From: Variovorax ginsengisoli
GTDB lineage: Bacteria; Pseudomonadota; Gammaproteobacteria; Burkholderiales; Burkholderiaceae_C
Reading direction: 5' to 3'
Assembly (NCBI RefSeq): GCF_030486595.1
Contig: NZ_JAUJZH010000005.1
Coordinates: 186,001-250,000, forward strand
DNA: 64,000 bases
Shown here in pieces: positions 31,026 through 39,784 of the stretch (position 1 is the first letter of the stretch; every line of letters begins with the position of its first letter). Made by a program: the position numbers and the translations under genes. The notes under the pieces were generated by a model. It was not told the DNA's origin. It made no database searches and saw only the letters and a list, made by a program, of their open reading frames with translations.

Positions 31026-32704
31026 GATGCCGCGGCCTCCGTCTTCTGGCCCAGCATCTCGCGCGCATGGGCGAGCGAGGTGCGCGAGACGCGTTCGCCG
31101 CCGAGCATCCGTGCGACTTCCTGGGCCCGGCCCTCGGCGTCGAGCACCGCGACGCTGCTTTCGGTGCGTGCGGCGTCCTGTCCCTTGGCGGCGGTCTGCC
31201 GCTTGGCCACCACGAGATGGTGGTCGGCGCAGGCCGCCACCTGCGGCAGGTGGGTCACGGCCAGGACCTGGCGGTCGCGGCCGAGCTGCTTCATGAGCCG
31301 GCCGACGGTCTCGGCGACCGCACCGCCGACGCCGGCATCGACCTCATCGAAGATCAGGGTCTGGGCGGCACCGAGTTCGCTGGTCGTGACCGCGATGGCC
31401 AGGGCGATGCGCGACAGCTCGCCGCCGGACGCCACCTTGCCGATCGAGCGCGGCGTGCTGCCGGCATGGCCGCTGACCAGGAACGCGATCTCCTCGAGAC
31501 CGGCGCGGCCGGGTTGCGCCAGCGGCTGCAGCGCGACCTCGAAGCGGCCGCCCTTCATGCCGAGATCCTGCATGGCCTGCGTGACCGCCTGCGAGAGCTT
31601 CGGCGCCGCCTGCTTGCGGGCCTTGGCCAGTGCCTTGGCCTCTTTCAGATAGGTCTGCCGCGCCGATTGTTCGGTGCGCTCGAGCGCGTCGAGGTCGCTT
31701 TGCGCATCGAGGGCCTTCAGTTCGGCCTGCCAGCCCGCCAGCAGGGCCGGCAGTTCGGCCGGCGGACGCCGGTAACGGCGCGCCAGCGACATCCAGCTGC
31801 CCATGCGCTCGTCCAGTTCGGCCAGCCGCTCGGGATCGGTGTCGGCCTGGCGCAGGTAGCTGTGCAGCGAATGCGCGGCATCCGAGGCCTGCGCCACGCT
31901 CGAGGCCAGGACCTCGCCCAGCGCCTTGAATTCGGGCTCGATGTGCTCGCAGTTCTGCAGCAGCGCGACCGCGCGGCTCAGGGCCGCCAGGGCGCCGCTG
32001 TCGTCGTCCTCAAGGGCGCTGGCGGCGCCTTCGGCGGCATCGATCAGGGCCTGGGCATTCGAGATCCGGGTGTGGCTGGCCGACAGCTCTTCCCATTCGT
32101 CCTCGCCCGGCGCCAGCTTGGCGACCTCGGCGACCTGCCACTGGAGGCGCTCGCGTTCGCGCTGCAGCGAATCCTGGGCCGAACGGGCGGTGTCGAGCGC
32201 GCCGATCGCCTGCCGCCAGGCCTGCCAGGCGCTGTCGAGCGCGCCGGTGTCGACGCCGGCATAGGCATCCAGCAGGCCGCGCACGGCCTCGGGGCGGGTC
32301 AGGCTTTGCCAGGCGTGCTGGCCATGGATGTCGAGCAGCCGGTCGCCGAGCTCCCGCAGCTGGGTGGCCGTTGCCGGGCTGCCGTTGATCCACCCGCGGC
32401 TGCGGCCCTGCAGGTCGACCGTGCGGCGCAGCAGCAGGGCGTCGCCGGCCTCGAATCCGCCTTCGTCCAGCCAGCCGGCCAGGCCCGGGTCGGCGTCGAA
32501 CTCGGCGCTGACGTCGAGCCGATCGGCACCCTCGCGCACCGCGCCGGCATCGGCCCGGTTGCCAAGCGCCAGCTGCAGCGCATCGATGAGGATCGACTTG
32601 CCGGCACCGGTCTCGCCGGTGAGCACCGTGAAGCCGGCCGAGAAATCGAGCTCGAGGGCCCGCACGATCACGAAGTCCCGCAGCGCAATGCGCCTCAACG
32701 CCAT
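31022..32704 (-). CDS. recN: DNA repair protein RecN
   Basis: 560-residue SMC-like ATPase in double-strand break repair. Walker A GETGAGKS (30-37), a central coiled coil, the signature [13 protein letters not shown] and Walker [14 protein letters not shown] are clear. It starts 1 bp after nadK in a recN-rapZ unit. The nadK-recN order is typical of proteobacteria. Confidence 0.95.
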   Translation of the reverse strand: MALRRIALRDFVIVRALELDFSAGFTVLTGETGAGKSILIDALQLALGNRADAGAVREGADRLDVSAEFDADPGLAGWLDEGGFEAGDALLLRRTVDLQGRSRGWINGSPATATQLRELGDRLLDIHGQHAWQSLTRPEAVRGLLDAYAGVDTGALDSAWQAWRQAIGALDTARSAQDSLQRERERLQWQVAEVAKLAPGEDEWEELSASHTRISNAQALIDAAEGAASALEDDDSGALAALSRAVALLQNCEHIEPEFKALGEVLASSVAQASDAAHSLHSYLRQADTDPERLAELDERMGSWMSLARRYRRPPAELPALLAGWQAELKALDAQSDLDALERTEQSARQTYLKEAKALAKARKQAAPKLSQAVTQAMQDLGMKGGRFEVALQPLAQPGRAGLEEIAFLVSGHAGSTPRSIGKVASGGELSRIALAIAVTTSELGAAQTLIFDEVDAGVGGAVAETVGRLMKQLGRDRQVLAVTHLPQVAACADHHLVVAKRQTAAKGQDAARTESSVAVLDAEGRAQEVARMLGGERVSRTSLAHAREMLGQKTEAAAS

Positions 32705-32705
32705 C

Positions 32706-33602
32706 TCAAGATCCCCCTTCGTTCCAATGCAGTTTCTTGCGCAAGGTATCGAAATAGCTCCAGCCCTTGGGGTGCAGGAAGCGCACCCGGTAGTCGGAGC
32801 GGCGCACCATCACCTGGTCGCCGATGGCCAGCGTGGCCAGCGACTGCATGTCGAAATTGGCGCTCGCATCGCGACCGCCCACCAGCTCCATCGTGACCTC
32901 GTCGGCGTCGGGCAGCAGCAGCGGCCGGTTCGACAGCGTGTGCGGCGCGATCGGCACCAGCACCCAGCCGCGCACCGCCGGATGCAGCAGTGGCCCGCCG
33001 GCCGACAGGGCATAGGCGGTCGAGCCGGTGGGCGTCGAGATGATCATGCCGTCGGCGCGCTGGTTGGCCACGAAGTGGCGGCCGACCGTGACCCGCAGCT
33101 CGACCATGCCCGAGGTGGCGCCCCGGTTGACAACCACGTCGTTCATGGCCAGGGTGTCGAACACCGACTGGCCGTCGCGGATCACCTTGGCCTGCATCAG
33201 GGTGCGCAGGTCTTCCTCGTACTCGCCGGCCAGCATCGGGATCAGCGTCGCCTGGTAGTTGTCGAGCGAGATGTCGGTGATGAAGCCGAGGCGGCCGCGG
33301 TTGATGCCGATCAGCGGCACGTCGTGCGGCGCCAGCTGGCGGCCGATGCCCAGCATCGTGCCGTCGCCGCCGACCACCAGGCCCAGGTCGCAGTGCTGGC
33401 CGATCTCCTCGACCGTCAGCGCCGGGTAGGGGCCGGTTTCGACCGGGTCGGCCTGCGACTTCTCGACGAACACCTTGCAGCCCTGCGATTCGAGGAAGGC
33501 GCCGATGCCTTCCATCACGTCGTCGTGCGCGCCGCATTGCGCCCGGGCGCCGGAGGCCTGGTATTTACCGATCAGTGCGACATGCCGAAAGCGGGAGCTC
33601 AT
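32706..33602 (-). CDS. nadK: NAD kinase
   Basis: 298-residue ATP-NAD kinase. [11 protein letters not shown], the [11 protein letters not shown] segment and the NAD-binding [14 protein letters not shown] are present. It phosphorylates NAD to NADP. It is divergent from hrcA with only 28 bp between start codons, so the two promoters must overlap; a TAATTT box on the minus strand lies just a few bases before the ATG. Confidence 0.95.
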   Translation of the reverse strand: MSSRFRHVALIGKYQASGARAQCGAHDDVMEGIGAFLESQGCKVFVEKSQADPVETGPYPALTVEEIGQHCDLGLVVGGDGTMLGIGRQLAPHDVPLIGINRGRLGFITDISLDNYQATLIPMLAGEYEEDLRTLMQAKVIRDGQSVFDTLAMNDVVVNRGATSGMVELRVTVGRHFVANQRADGMIISTPTGSTAYALSAGGPLLHPAVRGWVLVPIAPHTLSNRPLLLPDADEVTMELVGGRDASANFDMQSLATLAIGDQVMVRRSDYRVRFLHPKGWSYFDTLRKKLHWNEGGS

Positions 33603-33630
33603 TCACAAATTACAACATTAAAATCATTCG

Positions 33631-34638
33631 ATGCTGGACGACCGTGCCAAGTTGCTGTTGAAGACTCTCGTCGAGCGCTATATCGCCGACGGGCAGCCGG
33701 TCGGCTCGCGCACGCTTTCCCGTGCGCCGGGCCTGGATCTCTCGCCGGCGACGATCCGCAACGTGATGTCCGACCTCGAGGTGCTGGGGCTGATCGCAAG
33801 CCCCCACACGTCGGCGGGTCGGATCCCGACCGCGCGCGGCTACCGCCTCTTCGTCGACACCATGCTGACCGCCGAGCGCGAGCAGTTCGCGTCGGCGCCG
33901 AGCCTGGCCGCCGACCAGCCGCAGAAGGTGATCGCCAATGCGGCCCACCTGCTGTCGAACCTGTCGCAGTTCGTGGGCGTCGTGATGGCGCCGCGGCGGG
34001 CCTCGGTGTTCCGGCAGATCGAGTTCCTGCGGCTGTCGGACCGCCGGCTGCTGGTGATCATCGTGGCGCCCGACGGCGACGTCCAGAACCGGGTCATCTT
34101 CCCCGAGGTCGACTACACGCAGTCGCAGCTGGTCGAGGCCGCGAACTACATCAACGCCCATTTCGCCGGGCTGTCGATCGAGCAGGTGCGCGACCGTCTG
34201 CAGTCCGAGGTCGAGCAGCTGCGCGGCGAGATCGCGGCGCTGATGCAGGCCGCGGTGCAGGTCAGCTCCGAAGTCATGACCGAGGCCCAGGACGAAGTCG
34301 TCATCGCCGGCGAGCGCAACCTGCTGGCGGTCACCGATTTCTCCAGCGACATGGGCCACCTGCGGCGCGCCTTCGAGCTGTTCGAGCAGAAGACCCAGCT
34401 GATGCGCCTGCTCGATGTCTCGAGCCAGGCTGAGGGGGTGCGCATCTTCATCGGCGGCGAAAGCCAGGTCGTGCCCTTCGACGACCTGTCGATCGTCAGT
34501 GCGAACTACGAGGTCGATGGCCAGGTGGTCGGCACGCTGGGCGTGATCGGCCCGACCCGGATGCCGTACGAGCGAATGATCCAGATCGTCGACATCACGT
34601 CGAAGCTGGTCACCAACGCGCTGAGCCACCGCAAGTAG
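33631..34638 (+). CDS. hrcA: Heat-inducible transcriptional repressor HrcA
   Basis: 335-residue winged-helix repressor of chaperone genes. It begins [30 protein letters not shown] and contains [12 protein letters not shown] and the IGGES segment typical of HrcA. No CIRCE-type inverted repeat is visible in its short upstream region. A TAAAAT box (33619-33624) ends only 6 bases before the ATG, which suggests a leaderless transcript. Confidence 0.95.
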   Translation: MLDDRAKLLLKTLVERYIADGQPVGSRTLSRAPGLDLSPATIRNVMSDLEVLGLIASPHTSAGRIPTARGYRLFVDTMLTAEREQFASAPSLAADQPQKVIANAAHLLSNLSQFVGVVMAPRRASVFRQIEFLRLSDRRLLVIIVAPDGDVQNRVIFPEVDYTQSQLVEAANYINAHFAGLSIEQVRDRLQSEVEQLRGEIAALMQAAVQVSSEVMTEAQDEVVIAGERNLLAVTDFSSDMGHLRRAFELFEQKTQLMRLLDVSSQAEGVRIFIGGESQVVPFDDLSIVSANYEVDGQVVGTLGVIGPTRMPYERMIQIVDITSKLVTNALSHRK

Positions 34639-34674
34639 GGAAGGGCGCCGGGCCCACTAGAATCCCTGGCGCGT

Positions 34675-34751
<77 letters not shown>

Positions 34752-34766
34752 CCCGACTCCTCGCGA

Positions 34767-34811
34767 CGCATGGGTTAGACTCCATGCGCGATCGAGAGTC
34801 TTCGCAGACTC
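34767..34811. repeat. Two tandem small hairpins between the tRNA genes
   Basis: CGCATGG / CCATGCG (34767-34773 and 34782-34788) and GAGTCT / AGACTC (34796-34801 and 34806-34811) form adjacent hairpins with no T-run. They may help 3' processing or weak termination of the first tRNA. Nothing else is apparent in this 167-bp spacer apart from the promoter at its end. Confidence 0.45.
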
Positions 34812-34899
34812 GGTCTTCCCCGGTGACAGCCCGGAACGAGCCGTCCGCATGTCGTTGAGCTTCATTCCGGCTTCTGGCTGGAAAGGTAGCTGAAATGCA

Positions 34900-34908
34900 T
34901 GCTATAAT
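34900..34908 (+). promoter_or_regulatory. Extended -10 promoter of tRNA-Arg
   Basis: TGcTATAAT (hexamer 34903-34908) is a consensus extended -10, 10 bases before the mature tRNA 5' end. No good -35 hexamer is evident at 16-18 bp. Confidence 0.7.
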
Positions 34909-34918
34909 CGCAAGCTGT

Positions 34919-34995
34919 GCGGCTGTAGCTCAGTTGGATAGAGTACTTGGCTACGAACCAAGGGGTCGTGGGTTCAATTCCTGCCAGCCGCACCA
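34919..34995 (+). tRNA. tRNA-Arg (ACG)
   Basis: 77-nt cloverleaf with a fully paired acceptor GCGGCTG / CAGCCGC, discriminator A73 and encoded CCA. The anticodon arm CTTGG-CTACGAA-CCAAG gives anticodon ACG, which is edited to ICG and reads CGU/CGC/CGA. Confidence 0.95.
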
Positions 34996-35003
34996 CTCTC
35001 TCG

Positions 35004-35042
35004 AATGGCCTAGAGGATTCATCTCCTCTAGGCCATTTTCTT
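35004..35042 (+). terminator. Strong Rho-independent terminator after tRNA-Arg
   Basis: A 14-bp perfect stem AATGGCCTAGAGGA / TCCTCTAGGCCATT (35004-35017 and 35024-35037) with a 6-nt loop, followed by TTCTTTT. It begins 9 bp after the tRNA. Confidence 0.9.
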
Positions 35043-35159
35043 TTGCGGGTCGTCATCGACCCCGCCGCCCCTCGACCCTTTGCCATCCGGCTGCCATGCG
35101 ACGACACTGCGCAGCACGTCGTGCGCGACAGCCATGATGATTTCGAGGAGAGCATCCGA

Positions 35160-35495
35160 ATGCGCATCGTCAACGACAGCGAGCACTGCCGCCGCTGGTG
35201 GGTTGGCTCCCGGGCCGGCGACGCCGTCCAGCGGGCGCTCGACGCCAACGCCGATGGCGCCATCACCCTCGGCGATTTCGTCACCTGGGCCGTCTACATC
35301 TTCCATCTCCCCGCCTACACGGGAATGATCATCGTCGACAGCTTTCCGCTGGTGGCGCAGTTCTTTGCCGTCGACTGCAGGACCGGGTCCGGCTGGGGCG
35401 GCACGCTCTTCAGCCTCGTCGCCTGGGCCCTGCTGGCCACCAGCGTCGCGACGCCATCGAAGCCAACCGCCGCCAGGACCCGGAACCAGCCCTGA
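35160..35495 (+). CDS. Small membrane protein with an EF-hand-like loop, function unknown
   Basis: 111 residues. A DANADGAITLGDF stretch (28-40) matches the EF-hand calcium-loop pattern, with Asp28, Asn30, Asp32, Gly33, Ile35 and Asp39 at the right spacing. It is followed by hydrophobic segments around 41-60 and 80-97, so the protein is probably membrane-anchored. ATG at 35160 follows GAGGAG (35145-35150); the frame is open further upstream through tRNA-Arg, but that part is not coding. I recognise no family. The single half EF-hand makes calcium binding a guess. Confidence 0.55.
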   Translation: MRIVNDSEHCRRWWVGSRAGDAVQRALDANADGAITLGDFVTWAVYIFHLPAYTGMIIVDSFPLVAQFFAVDCRTGSGWGGTLFSLVAWALLATSVATPSKPTAARTRNQP

Positions 35496-35688
35496 ATGTG
35501 CTGCTTTTTGAAGCACCGTGTCGCAGGCCACGCCAGGCAACGATCTCGACCGAAGTCGACACGGTTTTCCCCAGCATTGTCCCCAGGAATAAGGGAAAAC
35601 CCGCGACTGGCCGATATGCCGTCGCGGGCCGGCCGGACGGCTTATGGGCCAGGCAAGGTGCTGCGGCCAGAATCAGCGGATGGAGTCG

Positions 35689-35880
35689 ATGAGCGATGAA
35701 GAACTCGCCGCAGCGGCGTATGTGCAGCGAAAGCGGGCGGAGCTTGGCGATCCCGATGCCTTGAAGGAGGCGCATCGCCTGGAGGCGGAATTGCGAAAGC
35801 GGCTCGGGTCGACGCCGTCGGGCCACGGGCCGCTCGAGCCGGAGGTCCGGCCGGCACGGCCCTGGTGGCGCTTCTGGTAG
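35689..35880 (+). CDS. Small hypothetical protein
   Basis: 63 residues, MSDEELAAAAYVQRKRAELG..., with an amphipathic helix rich in Glu/Arg/Lys (about 1-40), a Pro-rich linker and a WWRFW C-terminus that could touch the membrane. The start is uncertain: ATG at 35689 has GGAG at only 3 bases' distance, and ATG at 35680 is the alternative. No family recognised. It lies in a cluster of three small genes between tRNA-Arg and the VOC gene. Confidence 0.5.
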   Translation: MSDEELAAAAYVQRKRAELGDPDALKEAHRLEAELRKRLGSTPSGHGPLEPEVRPARPWWRFW

Positions 35881-35966
35881 GCGATGCTTGCGCTCTTCGT
35901 GTGCCTTGGCAACTCGGCCGGTTGCCGGCAGACTGCGCATCCCCTATTCCAACCGGGAGTGGCACG

Positions 35967-36329
35967 ATGAACTCAGTCCTTCGTTCAACGGTGGGTGCGT
36001 TGCTGGCTGGCGGCGCGATGCTGGGCGCGCTGTCCGCGCAGGCCCAGTCCAACGCGCCCAATTGCGAGGATCCCCGCGTCGACCGGACCGCCTGCTATCG
36101 CGAGAAGGCGGCCGCCCAGGAAGCGAAGCGCCAAGGCCAGCTGAACAGCCCTGGCGGGTACGACCAGAATGCGCTCGCACGCTGCCAGCGGCAGCCCGCC
36201 AGTGCCCGTGAGGCCTGCGAGAAGCGCGTGCTCGGCACTGGCAACACCACGATCAGCGGCAGCGTGCAGGGCGGTGGCAAGCTCCGCCGCACCGAAGTGC
36301 CGGTGCCGGCGCCGGCGCCGAAGAACTGA
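35967..36329 (+). CDS. Small secreted hypothetical protein
   Basis: 120 residues with a clear signal peptide (about 1-27, ending ALSAQAQ). The mature part carries four cysteines in CEDPRVDRTAC and C...C spacing near residues 72-90, which could form disulfides in the periplasm, and a Pro/Ala-rich tail. GGGAG at 35955-35959 supports the ATG at 35967. Similar short Cys-rich secreted proteins are common in Comamonadaceae in my recollection; function unknown. Confidence 0.65.
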   Translation: MNSVLRSTVGALLAGGAMLGALSAQAQSNAPNCEDPRVDRTACYREKAAAQEAKRQGQLNSPGGYDQNALARCQRQPASAREACEKRVLGTGNTTISGSVQGGGKLRRTEVPVPAPAPKN

Positions 36330-36382
36330 GCGTCGATGCGTCGCCTGCGGCTCGTCGGGGCCAACCTTCTGCCGGAGCCGCG

Positions 36383-36796
36383 ATGTTCTCGCATGTCTTC
36401 GTGAGCGTGAGCGATTTCGAACGCGCCCTGGGCTTCTATCGGCCGCTCATGGAGAGCCTCGGTGTCGCGATGCGCTTCTGCGAGCGCGAACGGCCCTGGG
36501 CCGGCTGGCATGCCGCGGGTGGCACGCGGCCCTTCTTCGTGATCTGCAAGCCGCACGACGGCCGACCGCATGCGCCCGGCAATGGCCAGATGGTGGCCTT
36601 CGCCGCCGCCGACCGGGCGATGGTGCGCAGCGCCCACGCGATCGCACTCGCGCAGGGCGGCCGTTGCGAAGGCCCGCCCGGCCTGAGGCCCGAGTACCAC
36701 CCGCACTACTACGGCGCCTACTTCCGCGATCCCGACGGCAACAAGTTCTGCGTCGCCTGCCACGACCCCGAGCCCGGGGCGCCCGGCAGCGCCTGA
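36383..36796 (+). CDS. VOC family protein (glyoxalase/bleomycin resistance fold)
   Basis: 137-residue vicinal-oxygen-chelate protein made of two beta-alpha-beta-beta-beta units. MFSHVFVSVSDFERALGFY at the start and AYFRDPDGNKFCVACH at the end are typical. Metal ligands are plausibly His4 and a Glu near the C-terminus, but the substrate cannot be told. It is a short stand-alone gene. Confidence 0.8.
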   Translation: MFSHVFVSVSDFERALGFYRPLMESLGVAMRFCERERPWAGWHAAGGTRPFFVICKPHDGRPHAPGNGQMVAFAAADRAMVRSAHAIALAQGGRCEGPPGLRPEYHPHYYGAYFRDPDGNKFCVACHDPEPGAPGSA

Positions 36797-36848
36797 TCCG
36801 GTCGGTGCAGGGTCGACCAGCCGCAGAAGTCGAGCAGCACCACGGCAC

Positions 36849-37430
36849 TCAGCGCGAATCCGCGCCGGACGCGGGCGCCGGATAGCGCACCGCCAGCACC
36901 TCGACGTCGTGCACGCCGCCAGGGGTCGCGAGCTTGACCACGTCGCCTTCCCTGGCCTTGAGCAGCGCCCGTGCGATCGGCGAGATCCAGCTGACCTGGG
37001 ACTCGGCGCTGTTCGCTTCGTCGATGCCCAGGATGGTCACCTCGCGCTCGTCGCCGCTTTCGTCGGCGTAGCGCACGGTCGCCCCGAAGAAGACCTGGTC
37101 GCGGCCATGGTGCACCGAGGGATCGGTGACTTCGGCCACTTCGAGCCGTTTGGTGAGGAAGCGGATCCGCCGATCGATCTCGCGCAACCGCTTCTTGCCG
37201 TAGAGATAGTCGCCGTTCTCCGAGCGGTCGCCGTTCTTGGCCGCCCAGTGCACGGCCTCGACCACCTTCGGCCGCTCGTTGTCCATGAGATCGAGCAGTT
37301 CGGTGCGCAGGCGCGCATAGCCGGCCGGCGTCATGTAGTTTTTACTGCCCGCGGGCAACGGCGGCAGCGCGGCGCCACCGTCATCGTCGTCGCTGTCGGT
37401 GTCGCTCTCCTTCGTGAATGCCTTGCTCAT
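36849..37430 (-). CDS. greB: GreB-like transcription elongation factor
   Basis: 193-residue GreA/GreB factor that stimulates transcript cleavage by backtracked RNA polymerase. The N-terminal coiled coil contains the catalytic tip acids Asp68 and Glu71 (NGDRSENGDYLYGKKR), and the C-terminal FKBP-like domain is present (VSWISPIARALLKAREGD). It carries an unusual acidic N-terminal extension (residues 8-18 mostly Asp and Ser) not found in E. coli GreB. Confidence 0.9.
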   Translation of the reverse strand: MSKAFTKESDTDSDDDDGGAALPPLPAGSKNYMTPAGYARLRTELLDLMDNERPKVVEAVHWAAKNGDRSENGDYLYGKKRLREIDRRIRFLTKRLEVAEVTDPSVHHGRDQVFFGATVRYADESGDEREVTILGIDEANSAESQVSWISPIARALLKAREGDVVKLATPGGVHDVEVLAVRYPAPASGADSR

Positions 37431-37918
37431 GGGCCGAAGGTTGTATCACAGCCTAAATCTCGACCCGCGCACCCGGGCGAGGTGCCTGCGTCAGGATGCC
37501 AATGGATACAAAAGATACCGGCGTTCGAACCCATGTCGGGGTCCGGCGAGCGTCAGCCGGTCTGGGTCTGCGCTTCGGACGGGGTGTCGAAAGCCTGCTG
37601 TTGCACCTGATCAGCCCCCGTCGCGAGGGCGGCCCGTTTGCCGGACGCGCCGGGCACGATGCCCCGGACCAGGTGCCTCGGCAGGCGGTGCGACTTCTGC
37701 AGCAGAGCCAGGGCCTCGCTGCGTGCGGGCTCGGATGCCGGCAGGAACATTTGCAATGAGCTCATCGTGATCGCCCCATTGAGCGCCAGGATTCGGAACC
37801 GGCCCCTGGCTTGGCCGAGGGCGGATTATGGGCGTCTCGGGCGCGGCCGTCACAGGGCGTCCACCCCGGCTGTAGTGTTGATGGTTGCCGCCCGTTACAG
37901 ATCGGACAGGCCGGCCCT
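37431..37918. other. 488-bp spacer between the GreB-like and SRPBCC genes
   Basis: This is the longest non-assigned stretch. It contains one weakly supported minus-strand frame (37553-37765) and otherwise nothing I can recognise. The greB promoter should lie near 37431-37470. No tRNA, terminator-grade hairpin or repeat stands out. Confidence 0.5.
37553..37765 (-). CDS. Possible small hypothetical protein
   Basis: A 70-residue frame, MSSLQMFLPASEPARSEALA..., whose third codon positions are mostly G or C, as in the neighbouring genes. It has no recognised domain, signal peptide or strong ribosome site. It may be real or a chance frame in GC-rich spacer DNA. A competing plus-strand frame (37496-37759) has weaker third-position bias. 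Confidence 0.35.
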   Translation of the reverse strand: MSSLQMFLPASEPARSEALALLQKSHRLPRHLVRGIVPGASGKRAALATGADQVQQQAFDTPSEAQTQTG

Positions 37919-38494
37919 TCAACGGGGTACCGGCAGCGCGCCCGCGGCGGCGTCGCGGCGCACGATCTCCTTCACCAGGGCGTTGAACTGCCGCGTCATC
38001 ACCCGGCGCATGACCGCCTTCCCGACCACCGGCGGCAGCGGGAATTCGGGCTCCAGCAGGCCGGCATAGGAGAGCCGCACCTCGCCGGTGGCGAGCACTT
38101 CCAGGGCGTAGCGGCCCTCCATCTGCCGGAGATTGCCGCTCACCGCGCGGGCGACGATGTGCTGCCGCGGCGACTCGACGACCTCCAGCCGGACGGCCAC
38201 CGCCTGCTGGAAGAAAAGGAAGCCGAAGTGGCCGGCCTGGTCGACCAGCAGCCGGTCGCCGTCGCGCTGCACCACCCGCGAGCTCTGCATATCCGGGATG
38301 AATTCGGCCAGGTTGTCGTAGTCGGAGATCACGCTCCATGCCGTGCGCGGGTCCACCTGCATGTCGGCGAACGCGGTGACCACGACCCCTTCGCCCTGGC
38401 TGGCGGACTCGATGCGCAGCTGCGCCTCGGCCGCCGTCCAGGTGCACGGCGCGCAGCCCAGCGCGAGGAGGGAGGCGGCAGTACGCCGTTTCAT
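37919..38494 (-). CDS. SRPBCC (START/Bet v1-like) family protein
   Basis: 191-residue exported protein with an N-terminal signal (MKRRTAASLLALGC..., possibly a lipoprotein, though the lipobox is weak) and a polyketide cyclase/COQ10-like lipid-binding fold (DPRTAWSVISDYDNLAEFIPDM). The C-terminal helix is visible (VMTRQFNALVKEIVRRD). The longer frame upstream belongs to a different reading frame of the YceI gene. Its start overlaps the YceI stop by 4 bp. Confidence 0.8.
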   Translation of the reverse strand: MKRRTAASLLALGCAPCTWTAAEAQLRIESASQGEGVVVTAFADMQVDPRTAWSVISDYDNLAEFIPDMQSSRVVQRDGDRLLVDQAGHFGFLFFQQAVAVRLEVVESPRQHIVARAVSGNLRQMEGRYALEVLATGEVRLSYAGLLEPEFPLPPVVGKAVMRRVMTRQFNALVKEIVRRDAAAGALPVPR

Positions 38495-39207
38495 GGCGAC
38501 GGCGCGGTCGCCTGGATGCTGAAGCGCAGGCTCAGCCGATCCTGCACCTGGATGGCGCCGCCCAGGATCGAGAAGGGCGCGATGCCGAAATCGGACTGGT
38601 TGAATTCCAGCGTGCCGGCGACGCTGATCTCGCCGGGGCTCAGGGCGACCGGGGCCGGCACGGTGAAGCTGCGGCGCACGCCGTGCAGCATGATCGCGAC
38701 GGCCAGCGGACCGTCCGCTACGGGCCGGTCGACGCGGATGGTCGCGAAGGGGAAGCGCTGCACCTCGAGCACCTTGTCGACCATGTTGGAGCGGGTGCCG
38801 GCGATGTCGGACTCGCTGGGCTGGGTGTCCATGCCCGCCTCGGCCCGCAGCGCCGGCTCGTCGACCGTGAGCTCGGCCAGCGGGATGAAGAGGTCGGCAA
38901 GGCCTTCGCGCGGCGCGACAAAGCCCTGCACGGCGCGGCTGGCGACGATGTGGTCGTGCCCGAGATGGCCCAGCGATCCGCCGCGCCGCACGGTGATGGC
39001 AACCAGCGACCGCGCGCTGTCGATGCGATAGACCGCCTCGCCCCGCGCGTAGTGCTCGGCGGGAAAGCCTTCGGGCACGGCGCCCTTCGCGGCCGCGGCC
39101 GGCGGCGCGGTTTCGCGCACCAGCGGCGCGCAGGCGGCGACCGCCAGTACGGCCGCGACGGCCCCCGCGGCCAGCCATGCGATGCCCGCGGTGCGCGGCG
39201 CGGCCAC
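38491..39207 (-). CDS. YceI family lipoprotein
   Basis: 238-residue YceI-like lipocalin-fold protein. A lipobox VAAC near residue 26 suggests lipid anchoring. The core shows YRIDSARSLVAITVRRGG, a GHLGHDHIV motif and EFNQSDFGIAPFSILGGAIQ. YceI proteins bind polyisoprenoid lipids in the periplasm. The GTG at 39207 lies 1 bp after the stop of the second YceI gene. The four genes from cytochrome b561 to SRPBCC form one unit. Confidence 0.85.
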   Translation of the reverse strand: MAAPRTAGIAWLAAGAVAAVLAVAACAPLVRETAPPAAAAKGAVPEGFPAEHYARGEAVYRIDSARSLVAITVRRGGSLGHLGHDHIVASRAVQGFVAPREGLADLFIPLAELTVDEPALRAEAGMDTQPSESDIAGTRSNMVDKVLEVQRFPFATIRVDRPVADGPLAVAIMLHGVRRSFTVPAPVALSPGEISVAGTLEFNQSDFGIAPFSILGGAIQVQDRLSLRFSIQATAPSP

Positions 39208-39208
39208 T

Positions 39209-39784
39209 TCAGCGGGCCTCGCGCAATTGAACGTGGAACTTCACGTTCACGTCGGCGCCGATGACGCTGGTCGCCGCCCACTCGCCGGTCCCGATTCCGA
39301 ACAGGCTGCGCTTGACGCTGAACTCGCCGTCCAGCGTCGCGCCGCCGGCCGCCGCGGTCCAGGCGAGCGGCACCTCGAGCGGCTGCGTCACGCCCTTGAG
39401 CGCCAGCGTGCCGCGCGCGATGAAGCGCCCGGCTGGCGAGCCCGCCGGCGCCCGGCGGATCTCGGTGGCGTGGAACTCGGCAACGGGGTAGCGGGCGACA
39501 TCGAACCACTCGGCGCCGGCGATCGCCTTGTTGATGTCCGCGCTCGCCATGTCGGCGCTCGCGACCCGGATCGTGACGTCGAGGCGCCCGCCCGCCGGGC
39601 TGTCGCCGTCGAGCCCCAGGCGGACGTCGAAATCCTTGAAGATGCCAGGCGCCGGCGTCTTCTCGAACTGGGCGGCGAATTCGAGCCGGCTGCCGGCGGG
39701 CGCCATCTTCCAGTCGGCCGCCCGGGCGGGCTGGAGCGCGGCGAAGGCCAGCGCCAGGACGATCGAGCCTGCGTTTGGGTTCAT
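39209..39784 (-). CDS. YceI family periplasmic protein
   Basis: 191-residue YceI protein with a cleavable signal peptide (ending AARA around residue 22). The family pattern is DWKMAPAGSRLEFAAQFEK..., GTLALKGVTQPLEVPLAW and VKRSLFGIGTGEW. It overlaps the cytochrome b561 gene end by 4 bp, the classical cytochrome b561-YceI pairing, which suggests a redox or isoprenoid-quinone related role (inference). Confidence 0.9.
   Translation of the reverse strand: MNPNAGSIVLALAFAALQPARAADWKMAPAGSRLEFAAQFEKTPAPGIFKDFDVRLGLDGDSPAGGRLDVTIRVASADMASADINKAIAGAEWFDVARYPVAEFHATEIRRAPAGSPAGRFIARGTLALKGVTQPLEVPLAWTAAAGGATLDGEFSVKRSLFGIGTGEWAATSVIGADVNVKFHVQLREAR

Noticed and set aside
33603..33630. A CIRCE operator upstream of hrcA
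   Set aside because: No TTAGCACTC-N9-GAGTGCTAA-like repeat is present in this 28-bp gap.
34981..35500. An integrative element attached to tRNA-Arg
   Set aside because: No integrase gene and no second copy of the tRNA 3' end were seen downstream.
37919..39178. A single 419-residue minus-strand protein covering the YceI and SRPBCC genes
   Set aside because: Only the last 191 residues form a real protein. The first part is another frame of the YceI lipoprotein gene, and a 4-bp start/stop overlap at 38491-38494 fits two genes.
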